Source: Desulfovibrio sp. DV (GTDB lineage: Bacteria; Desulfobacterota; Desulfovibrionia; Desulfovibrionales; Desulfovibrionaceae). Taken from it: a stretch of DNA of 36,000 nucleotides. Of this stretch, positions 29,533-36,000 are shown in pieces. The DNA lies in contig NZ_MLBG01000035.1 in assembly GCF_001936595.1 (NCBI RefSeq), positions 1 to 36,000 of the forward strand. Direction: 5' to 3'. Positions within the stretch are counted from its first letter, which is position 1, and each line of letters begins with the position of its first letter. Both the position numbers and the translations under genes were made by a program. Below the pieces are notes generated by a model. The model saw nothing but the letters and a program-made list of their open reading frames with translations, did no database searches and was not told where the DNA came from.

Positions 29533-32500
29533 ATGATAAAGCCCAGGCATTCCTACACCGGCTGGCTCACAACGCATTTTCGCATCACTTTCTTGCGTGG
29601 ACTTCTCGTCGCCCTTTTCAGTCTTTCCCTGCCCTTTCCTTCATATTGTGAACCATCCCCGCGTTTCCAGCGCCTCTCCCTGGAGCAGGGCCTGTCGCAA
29701 TCCTATGTCGTGTGCATGGCCCAGGACAAGCAGGGATTTCTCTGGATTGGCACCTATGACGGCCTCAACCGGTATGACGGAACCCGGGTGACGGTCTATC
29801 GCAACCAGCCCGGCAACCCCGCCTCGCTGCCGGACAACAGCATCCGCACCCTCTACGTTGATCCCGAAACCGGGACACTGCTTGTCGGTACGAAAAACGG
29901 CGGCATGGCTGCCTACGACCGCGCTTCCGACACGTTTCACCCCTTCCCTGTGGCCAATCCCTATCCAGGCGGCGACGAGGACAAGGAAATCCGGGCCATT
30001 GCCCGCGATGCCAGCGGGCAGCTGTGGGTGGGGGGTGAAAGCGGCCTGGCTCGGTTGAACCCGATCGCCGACACCGCCACTGCCGTGGTTTTGTCCAATG
30101 CCAACGGCCAGCCGGACCGGAGCCGGATCATGGCCGTCCGCCCCCGGGCGCAAGGCGGCGTTTTCGCGGCCACCAGCCGCGGCGTCTATGCCGTTGCCGA
30201 CGCCCTGGCGCCAGCCATGCCCCTGCTCCCCGGCTCCCTGGGCAACCTGCCGGCCGATGTCCGCATAAACGGTCTGGACTGCGACGGCCCGAACACCTTG
30301 TGGGTGCTGACCGAAATCCACGGGGCCTATCGCTTCGACCTCGCGACCGGCCATGTGGACCATTACCTGCCCGGATACGCCACCTGGTTTGCCTTCCGTG
30401 ATTCCAGGGGCGAGCTGTCTATCGGCACCAACCGGGGGCTGGCCCGGATGCGCCCGGCCGCCGACCGTCCCGGAGGCTACGAGGCGGTCATGGCCGTCAA
30501 CAACCCGCTTGACCCGGAAAGCCTGCCCCAGGACGAGATCATGAGCGTGGTGGAGGACGCCGGGGGCTTGCTGTGGTTTGGCACCTATTCCGGCGGCGTG
30601 GGCAAGTACAATCCCGCCTACCAGGCTTTTGTGCCCTATCGCAGCGGCCCGGGGCAGCCCGGCGCCCTGTCCGGCAACGCCGTCAGCGCGGTCGCCCTGG
30701 AAACTGCCGACAGTCTGTGGGTCGGCACCCGCTATAGTGGCCTTAACCACGTCAACCGCCGCACCGGCCAGGTCACTGTCTTTCGTGCCGATCCATCCAA
30801 CCCCGACAGCCTCGCCGATGACGGCATCAACTGCCTCTATTTCGACCGCAAAGGCCGGCTGTGGATCGGAGCCACGGACAAGGGCCTGGACCGCTATGTT
30901 CCCGAAAGCGGCAAGTTTGTGCATTTCCGGCATGATCCCGACGATCCGGACAGCATCAGCCAAAACAAAATCTGGTGGATTGCCGAGGACGCGGACGGCG
31001 TGCTGTGGCTCGGCACCAGTTCCGGGGGGCTGGTGCGCTTTGACCCGGAAACGGGCAAGGCCAAAACCTATCGCCACAACCCCGACGATCCAGGCAGCTT
31101 AAGCCACAACCGCGTGCGCCACATCACCCCGGCCCCGGGCGGCATCCTGTGGATCGGCACCAACGCCGGGCTTAACCGTTTCGACGTCAAGACCCAGACC
31201 TTTACCCACTGGGAGCACATCCCCGGATCAGAGCAATCGCTGTCCAACAACCGCGTCACCCCCATCCTGCTCGATCCGTCGGGAGAGTTGTGGATCGGCA
31301 CGGACGCGGGACTCAACCATTTTGATCCGCTAACCGGCACGTTTACGCGCCTGACCATTGACGACGGCCTTGGCAACGACGGCATCCAGGGTATTTTGCG
31401 GGACAGCGACGGCAATCTCTGGTGCAGCACCTTTCGCGGACTTTTCCGCTATACGCCGGCCACCGGGGAAATCCGTAATTTCACCGACCGCGACGGCCTC
31501 ACCGGCCTGGAATTCTGGATGAACGCCTTTGCCCAGGGCCCGACCGGCGAAATGTTCTTTGGCGGCACAAACGGGCTGACCGCCTTTTTCCCGGACCGGA
31601 TCCGGCCCAATCCCCATGTCCCGCCCGTGGTCATCACCGGAATCTCGGTCCGCAACAAGCCCTACCACGGTGCCGGCAATCCGGCCGTGGCCAGCCGACT
31701 CGATCTGCTCCATAAAGACAACAACCTGGAATTCACCTTCGCCGCCCTGGACTTTGCCGATCCCTCGCGCAACCGCTTCACCCACAAGCTTGAAGGATTC
31801 GACGCCGATTTTTCGCCGCCTTCTTCCGGCAACACCGCCACCTACACCAATCTCGATCCCGGAATGTATCGGCTGCGGGTGCGGGCATCCAACAACGACG
31901 GCCTTTGGAACGACCCAGGAGTCAGTCTGGCCATCACAATTTCGCCGCCGTTTTGGGGCACATGGTGGTTCCGCTCCCTGATCGCCCTGGCCGCTGTGGC
32001 GCTGCTCAACCAGGGCCACCGCTGGCGCGTGGCCGCCATGGAACGCCGCCGCCGCGAGCTTGAGGAAACCATCCGCCGCCGCACCGCTGATCTGGAAAAC
32101 GAGATAGAGGAGCGCAAAGCCGCCGAAGAAGCCCTGCACCGCAGCCGCATGAGCTTTTCCGCCATTTTCCAGTTTTCGCCCCTGGCCGTCACTATCAGCG
32201 AGGAAGAATCCGCCCGGATGCTACGCGTCAACGAAGCATTCACCCAATTGACGGGCATCCCTGCCGAACAGACCCTGGGCCGCACCTCTCTGGAACTGGG
32301 GTTCTGGGAACGCTTCGAGGCCCGCGACGACCTCGTGCTCGAACTGCAGGTGGCCGAATCCATCATCAACCGGGAACTGGCCTTTCGCCATGCCGACGGC
32401 CGGCGCATCATCGGTCTGTGTTCGTGCGTGATCATCGACGCCTTTGACAAGCGTTGCCTGCTCATGCTCATCGCCGACATCACCGACCGCAAGGCCCTGG

Positions 32501-33687
32501 AAGTCGAACTCAGGGCCGCCCGGGAGCGGGCCGAACAGGGCAACCGGGCCAAGTCAGACTTCCTGGCCAACATGAGCCACGAAATCCGCACCCCCATGAA
32601 CGCCATCATGGGCATGGCCGAACTGCTGGCCGGGACATCGCTTACCCCCCGCCAAAAGCGCTATGTGGACATTTTCCAGCACTCGGGCCTGATCCTTATG
32701 CGCATTATCAACGACATTCTCGACCTGTCCAAGCTCGAGGCCGGGAAACTGACCCTGATGCCCGAACCATTCAACCTGCCCGAAGCCCTGTTTCAGACCT
32801 GCGCCGTCTTTACCCCCCAGGCCGAAGAGAAGGGCCTGCCTCTGTACTGCGAACTCGATCCGGCTCTGCCCCAGAGCTGCCTGGGCGACTCGATCCGGCT
32901 GACCCAGATTGTGGCCAACCTGCTGGCCAATGCCTGCAAGTTCACCCATGAGGGCGAGATCCGGCTGACGGCCTCCGCAGTTTCCCTGAATGAAGACACC
33001 TTCCTGTTGCGGGTCGTTTGCCGGGATACGGGCATCGGCATCGCCCCCCAGGACCTTGAACGGGTGTGCGAGAACTTTTTTCAGGCCGGTGTGGACCAGC
33101 GGCGCGGCACCGGTTTGGGGCTGGCCATTGCCAAGCGGCTGATCGAACTTATGCAGGGTGAACTGGCCATCCAAAGTGTGCTCGGACAGGGAACCGTGGC
33201 CACAGCCACAGTCCGGCTCGGTTATGCCACAGACAGCCTGACGCCTATGGCCGCCGTCCCGGCCCAGAACGCAGCCCAGTCAGGACTGGCAGACAACTTC
33301 GGCAAGCCATGGCGCGTGCTTATGGCCGACGATTCGATCGGCAACCGGCAGGTAGTCAGTCTTTTCCTGGAAAATGAGCCGGTTGTCCTGGAAGCAGTGG
33401 ACAACGGCCTGGACGCCCTGGAACGCCTCAAAAAAGGCGGCATCGACATCGCGATCATGGACCATGTCATGCCGGTCATGGACGGCCTGAGCGCCACCCG
33501 GGCCATCCGCGCCCATGAACGCAGCAACGGCACGTCCCCGGTCCCCATCATCGGCATCACGGCCCGGGCCTTTCCCGAGGACGAAGCCGCCTGCCTGGAT
33601 GCCGGCTGCTCGGCCTACTTAAGCAAACCCGTCCGCCGCGCCGCCCTGATCGCCACCATGAACCGGCTGCTTCGAAACCCGGGCTGA
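29533..33687 (+). CDS. Two-component-propeller hybrid histidine kinase
   Basis: A 1384-residue one-protein signalling chain. A signal or anchor region (about 15-40) leads to a periplasmic sensor made of two seven-bladed propellers of Reg_prop repeats (for example DKQGFLWIGTYDGLNRYDG, DRKGRLWIGATDKGLDRY, DPSGELWIGTDAGLNHFD; about 45-690), then a Y_Y_Y domain (about 735-805), a membrane span near 813-830, a coiled linker, a PAS domain (about 870-990), the HisKA helix with H1016 in ANMSHEIRTPMNAIMG, an ATPase domain (RDTGIGIAP, GTGLGLAI) and a receiver domain with phospho-acceptor D1310 in IMDHVMPVMDG. Unlike the well-known Bacteroides HTCS proteins it has no DNA-binding output, so a separate Hpt or regulator must act downstream. 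No ribosome site is evident before ATG 29533. Confidence 0.93.
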   Translation: MIKPRHSYTGWLTTHFRITFLRGLLVALFSLSLPFPSYCEPSPRFQRLSLEQGLSQSYVVCMAQDKQGFLWIGTYDGLNRYDGTRVTVYRNQPGNPASLPDNSIRTLYVDPETGTLLVGTKNGGMAAYDRASDTFHPFPVANPYPGGDEDKEIRAIARDASGQLWVGGESGLARLNPIADTATAVVLSNANGQPDRSRIMAVRPRAQGGVFAATSRGVYAVADALAPAMPLLPGSLGNLPADVRINGLDCDGPNTLWVLTEIHGAYRFDLATGHVDHYLPGYATWFAFRDSRGELSIGTNRGLARMRPAADRPGGYEAVMAVNNPLDPESLPQDEIMSVVEDAGGLLWFGTYSGGVGKYNPAYQAFVPYRSGPGQPGALSGNAVSAVALETADSLWVGTRYSGLNHVNRRTGQVTVFRADPSNPDSLADDGINCLYFDRKGRLWIGATDKGLDRYVPESGKFVHFRHDPDDPDSISQNKIWWIAEDADGVLWLGTSSGGLVRFDPETGKAKTYRHNPDDPGSLSHNRVRHITPAPGGILWIGTNAGLNRFDVKTQTFTHWEHIPGSEQSLSNNRVTPILLDPSGELWIGTDAGLNHFDPLTGTFTRLTIDDGLGNDGIQGILRDSDGNLWCSTFRGLFRYTPATGEIRNFTDRDGLTGLEFWMNAFAQGPTGEMFFGGTNGLTAFFPDRIRPNPHVPPVVITGISVRNKPYHGAGNPAVASRLDLLHKDNNLEFTFAALDFADPSRNRFTHKLEGFDADFSPPSSGNTATYTNLDPGMYRLRVRASNNDGLWNDPGVSLAITISPPFWGTWWFRSLIALAAVALLNQGHRWRVAAMERRRRELEETIRRRTADLENEIEERKAAEEALHRSRMSFSAIFQFSPLAVTISEEESARMLRVNEAFTQLTGIPAEQTLGRTSLELGFWERFEARDDLVLELQVAESIINRELAFRHADGRRIIGLCSCVIIDAFDKRCLLMLIADITDRKALEVELRAARERAEQGNRAKSDFLANMSHEIRTPMNAIMGMAELLAGTSLTPRQKRYVDIFQHSGLILMRIINDILDLSKLEAGKLTLMPEPFNLPEALFQTCAVFTPQAEEKGLPLYCELDPALPQSCLGDSIRLTQIVANLLANACKFTHEGEIRLTASAVSLNEDTFLLRVVCRDTGIGIAPQDLERVCENFFQAGVDQRRGTGLGLAIAKRLIELMQGELAIQSVLGQGTVATATVRLGYATDSLTPMAAVPAQNAAQSGLADNFGKPWRVLMADDSIGNRQVVSLFLENEPVVLEAVDNGLDALERLKKGGIDIAIMDHVMPVMDGLSATRAIRAHERSNGTSPVPIIGITARAFPEDEAACLDAGCSAYLSKPVRRAALIATMNRLLRNPG

Positions 33688-33731
33688 TCCACCCGTGCGC
33701 CAATCTCTTGGCCGCACCCGGCCACGCGGTG

Positions 33732-34133
33732 TCAGTCCAGTTCGCGGCAAAGCGCCTCGCCCAGGCCGCCGGGGCGCATGGCCCGCCAGCCCGGCGACGG
33801 AGCCACCGTGCGATCGAGGGTCTTGCCGCCGACCCCGACCCAGGCCGCCTGCTGCCGGGAAATGCGCCGTGCGGCGCAGTCAACGGCCACCCGCTCCACC
33901 GCATAGGCCACGCCTTCGGTAAAGCCCTGCTCGGCCGCGATTTCAACCCCTTCGGCTTCATCAAAGACCCGCTTGATCCGCACCCTGACCACCTCGCCGG
34001 CAGTACGCACCGAATGGCGGTCATAGTAGAGGGCCACGGACTGGTCGTCATGGGCGGCCAGAAACCGCCAATCCGTGGCCAGGGCCGGACTGGCCGAGCC
34101 CAGCAGCAGGAGCAGGGCAAGAAAAGCGCGCAT
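33732..34133 (-). CDS. Small periplasmic protein, surface-adhesin-E-like
   Basis: A 133-residue exported protein with a clean signal peptide (MRAFLALLLLLGSASPALA). The mature part, TDWRFLAAHDDQSVALYYDRHSVRTAGEVVRVRIKRVFDE, then VERVAVDCAARRISRQQAAWV and a C-terminal GLGEALCREL, follows the pattern of the adhesin-E family (short proteins with a D-x-x-S-[IV]-R strand and two Cys that may form a disulfide). Function in this family is unclear. GGAGG lies 6 bp before the ATG at 34133. It is convergent with the hybrid kinase and divergent from rnpB. Confidence 0.75.
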   Translation of the reverse strand: MRAFLALLLLLGSASPALATDWRFLAAHDDQSVALYYDRHSVRTAGEVVRVRIKRVFDEAEGVEIAAEQGFTEGVAYAVERVAVDCAARRISRQQAAWVGVGGKTLDRTVAPSPGWRAMRPGGLGEALCRELD

Positions 34134-34225
34134 CAGAAGCCTCCAGGATGTTGGGCAGGAGAAGGTATGGCCTTCCTACCATCGGCCCGGCCGGTCCTCA
34201 AGATGCCAATTATCGGGCAAGCCCT

Positions 34226-34254
34226 TTGACGGACCGCCAAAAGGGCCTTATGAA
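34226..34254 (+). promoter_or_regulatory. Promoter of rnpB
   Basis: TTGACG (34226-34231), a 17-bp spacer and TATGAA (34249-34254). The predicted start, 6-7 nt further, coincides with the first base of the P1 helix of RNase P RNA at 34261, which supports both calls. Confidence 0.75.
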
Positions 34255-34260
34255 GTCGCT

Positions 34261-34630
34261 GGGGAGTCGGACAGGCTATCGTCGCGGGCCGTATGGCCCG
34301 GGGAGGAAAGTCCGGGCTTCACAGGGCAGGACGCTGGATAACGTCCAGCGGGAGCGATCCCGGGAGAGCGCAACAGAAAACAAACCGCCCGCGCCCCTCA
34401 AGCGCAGGTAAGGGTGAAACGGTGGGGTAAGAGCCCACCAGTTGCCGTGGCGACACGGCAAGCTCGGCATGCCCCGTTCGAAGCAAGACCAAATAGGAGG
34501 GCGTTAAGGCTGGCCCGGCCGTGCCCTCGGGTAGGTTGCTTGAGGCCGCAGGCAACTGCGGTCCTAGAGGAATGATGGCCGCCCCGGAACTTCCGGGGAA
34601 CAAAACCCGGCTTATCGGCCGACTCCCCTT
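34261..34630 (+). ncRNA. rnpB: RNase P RNA (bacterial class A)
   Basis: The catalytic RNA of RNase P, which trims tRNA 5' ends. Diagnostic conserved segments are present in order: GAGGAAAGTCCGGGCTTC (34302-34319), the GGTAAGGGTGAAACGGTGGG region with TAAGAGCCCACC (about 34407-34441), AGAGGAATGATGGCCGCC (about 34566-34583), and ACAAAACCCGGCTTATCGG near the end. The terminal helix P1 is formed by GGGGAGTCGG (34261-34270) and CCGACTCCCC (34619-34628), which fixes both ends at about 370 nt. A T run (34629-34635) follows, so P1's right arm and the Ts also terminate transcription. Open frames crossing it are shadows. Confidence 0.96.
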
Positions 34631-34635
34631 TTTTT
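34619..34635 (+). terminator. 3' end and termination tract of rnpB
   Basis: The right arm of P1 (34619-34628) is followed directly by TTTTTTT (34629-34635). The ispDF ribosome site starts only 12 bp later, so ispDF may depend on readthrough of rnpB or on a promoter inside it. Confidence 0.5.
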
Positions 34636-34658
34636 CCACGTAAACCAAAGGATGCCCT

Positions 34659-35864
34659 GTGTCCCTGTGGACCGTGCTGCTCGCCGCCGGCTCCGGCACC
34701 CGTCTGGCCGAAGCCTCGGGCGGCGTCAAAAAGCAGTTTTTATCCTGTGCCGGTCGACCGTTGTACTGGCAATCCCTGGCCGTGTTCGCCAAATCCCCGA
34801 CCGTCGCCGGCTTGGTCGTCGTTTTTCCGCCGGACGACCTAGTACAGGCTGCCGCAGAACTGGCCGGACTCCTTGATCGCACCCACCCGGGCATCCCGGT
34901 CCTGACCGCTGCCGGCGGGACGCGCCGCCAGGATTCGGTGCGAAACGGCCTAGCCGCCCTGCCCCGTGAGGCCGATCAGGTGCTCATTCACGACGCGGCC
35001 CGGCCCTTTGTCGATGCCGGGCTGATTGGCCGCGTGGCCGACGCCCTGGCCGCCGGACACAAGGCCGTCATTCCGACCCTGCCCGTCACCGACACGGTCA
35101 AAGTCGTGGCCCAAGGGACCGTGGCAGCCACCTTGGCGCGCCACACCCTGGCCGCCGTGCAGACGCCACAAGGATTTGACAAAGCCCTGCTCCTGGCCGC
35201 CTTTGACCATGCCGGCGAGGACTTCACCGTCACCGACGACGCCAGTCTGGTCGAACACCTGGGCCAGCCCGTTTTCACTGTCCCCGGAGCGGCGCACAAT
35301 ATGAAGATCACCAATCCCGAAGACCTGCTCCGGCTGGAAGCCGCCTCGGCCCGCCCCCTGCCCGTCACCGGCTACGGCTATGACGTGCACCGCTACGCCG
35401 ACCCGGCCCGGCCCGGCAAACAGCCGGCCAGGCAAATGAAACTCGGCGGCTTTCCCATCCTCGGCGCGCCCGACGTCCTGGCCCATTCCGATGGCGACGT
35501 GCTGCTCCATGCCCTGGTCGACGCGGTGCTGGGCTGCGTTTGCGGCGGCGACATCGGACGGCTTTTTCCGGACAGCAATCCCGATTTCGACAACATGGCC
35601 TCGGGCGTGTTTTTAAGCGAAGCCCTGATCCTGGCCAAAAGCCGGGGGCTGGCCATCACCCACGTCGATCTGACCATCATTGCCCAGATCCCCAAGATAA
35701 GCCCCCACGCCGAAGCCATCCGGGTCAACGTGGCGGCCCTGCTTGGCCTGGACAAATCCCACGTCAACCTCAAGGCCACCACCGAAGAGGGCCTGGGATT
35801 CACCGGCGAGAAAAAAGGCATCAAGGCCGTGGCCCTGGTCACCGGCTGGCGGCTGGAGCAATAA
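34659..35864 (+). CDS. ispDF: Bifunctional IspD/IspF (MEP isoprenoid pathway)
   Basis: A 401-residue fusion of two enzymes of the MEP pathway. The IspD half (about 1-230) makes CDP-methylerythritol from MEP and CTP: VLLAAGSGTRLAEASGGVKKQFL, GGTRRQDSVRNGLAAL, IHDAARPFV, TDTVKVV, AAVQTPQGF, FTVTDDASLVE, and VPGAAHNMKITNPEDL. The IspF half (about 236-401) makes the cyclic diphosphate: TGYGYDVHRYA, GAPDVLAHSDGDVLLHALVDA, GDIGRLFPDSNP, VDLTIIAQIPKISPH, NLKATTEEGLGFTGEKKGI. Metal-binding His and Asp (DVH and the HSDGD region) are present. The start is GTG 34659, supported by AAAGGA 6 bp upstream. Such fusions are usual in alpha-, epsilon- and some deltaproteobacteria. Confidence 0.96.
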   Translation: MSLWTVLLAAGSGTRLAEASGGVKKQFLSCAGRPLYWQSLAVFAKSPTVAGLVVVFPPDDLVQAAAELAGLLDRTHPGIPVLTAAGGTRRQDSVRNGLAALPREADQVLIHDAARPFVDAGLIGRVADALAAGHKAVIPTLPVTDTVKVVAQGTVAATLARHTLAAVQTPQGFDKALLLAAFDHAGEDFTVTDDASLVEHLGQPVFTVPGAAHNMKITNPEDLLRLEAASARPLPVTGYGYDVHRYADPARPGKQPARQMKLGGFPILGAPDVLAHSDGDVLLHALVDAVLGCVCGGDIGRLFPDSNPDFDNMASGVFLSEALILAKSRGLAITHVDLTIIAQIPKISPHAEAIRVNVAALLGLDKSHVNLKATTEEGLGFTGEKKGIKAVALVTGWRLEQ

Positions 35865-35874
35865 TACGAAGAAT

Positions 35875-35945
35875 GCAGGGGCGCTGCCCCTGCACCCCGC
35901 CGGGGGGATAATCCCCCCGGACCCCTTGGCTGGTGGGCTTTTTTC
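35875..35945 (+). terminator. Double hairpin and T tract after ispDF (repeat-like)
   Basis: GCAGGGGC (35875-35882) pairs with GCCCCTGC (35886-35893), and CCGGGGGG (35900-35907) pairs with CCCCCCGG (35913-35920). ACCCCTTGGCTGGTGGGC and a T run (35939-35944) follow. The G/C-block structure resembles the other intergenic repeats in this window, and it probably ends the ispDF transcript. Confidence 0.6.
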
Positions 35946-35965
35946 ACCCCTGGCTCTCTTACCCC

Positions 35966-36000
35966 ACCCCCCTTTACAAGTTTTTGGGGAAAGAGGGGGT
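35966..36000. repeat. Imperfect inverted repeat at the window end
   Basis: ACCCCCCTTT (35966-35975) can pair imperfectly with AAGAGGGGGT (35991-36000) around ACAAGTTTTTGGGGA. It may be the start of a further intergenic repeat or terminator of a gene beyond the window. No gene is visible in 35946-36000. Confidence 0.35.

Noticed and set aside
29641-31077. 478-residue open frame on the minus strand inside the hybrid kinase
   Set aside because: It is exactly antisense to the propeller repeats, has no known motifs, and is explained by GC bias at third positions.
29776-31350. Possible DNA repeat or tandem duplication within the hybrid kinase
   Set aside because: The recurring LWIG-type motifs are normal Reg_prop blades of the propeller and not a nucleotide repeat or mobile element.
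34319-34894. 191-residue minus-strand open frame over rnpB
   Set aside because: It overlaps the conserved core of RNase P RNA and the start of ispDF; no protein family is seen.

Overview
The window is GC-rich, gene-dense bacterial chromosome. Gene content and order (nnr, CBS protein, tsaE, lysC, cimA; an ispD-ispF fusion next to rnpB; several large envelope sensors) point to a Desulfovibrio-like member of the Desulfobacterota. That placement is inferred from gene content and not from a marker phylogeny. I see no tRNA, rRNA, CRISPR array, insertion sequence or prophage gene.

Layout. 1-5.6 kb (+): a housekeeping run with a damaged NAD(P)HX-repair gene (nnr), a CBS-pair protein, tsaE, lysC and cimA. 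Terminator-like hairpins sit directly before lysC and, three in a row, before cimA. 5.7-10.4 kb (+): a membrane acyltransferase, a universal stress protein, an 82-residue protein of unknown function, then a Fur-family box followed by a 69-residue protein, a COG0523 (CobW-like) metal GTPase and a WD40-type protein. 10.5-14.2 kb (-): four genes with 4-bp overlaps encoding an ABC-2 exporter (permease, ATPase, periplasmic adaptor) and its TetR/CecR-like regulator, with a near-palindromic operator. 14.3-17.3 kb (+): Mla lipid-transport genes mlaE, mlaD, mlaC and mlaA, without the expected ATPase mlaF, ended by a clear intrinsic terminator. 17.3-19.1 kb (+): an AraC regulator and an EamA exporter.

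19.3-25.7 kb (-): a co-directional envelope and signalling run: SPOR lipoprotein, orphan Hpt protein, L,D-transpeptidase, ferredoxin-nitroreductase, NlpC/P60 hydrolase, PAS histidine kinase with an unusual Cys-rich C-terminal tail, and a DsbA-like thiol oxidoreductase. 26-29.4 kb: a rhodanese lipoprotein (+) converging on and overlapping a GT-C/GT2 fusion glycosyltransferase (-), which overlaps a DUF547 protein (-). 29.5-33.7 kb (+): a 1384-residue beta-propeller hybrid sensor kinase. 33.7-35.9 kb: a small periplasmic adhesin-E-like protein (-), the RNase P RNA with a well-formed promoter, and ispDF (+).

How the genes fit together: much of the window concerns the cell envelope, covering lipid trafficking (Mla), efflux, peptidoglycan remodelling (SPOR, LDT, NlpC), disulfide chemistry and glycan transfer, with phosphorelay proteins interspersed. 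The most unusual items are the disrupted nnr gene, the Mla operon without MlaF, the GT-C/GT2 + DUF547 + rhodanese cluster, the kinase with a SAP-like/Cys tail, the metal-box GTPase/WD40 unit, and a dispersed intergenic repeat that may double as a terminator.
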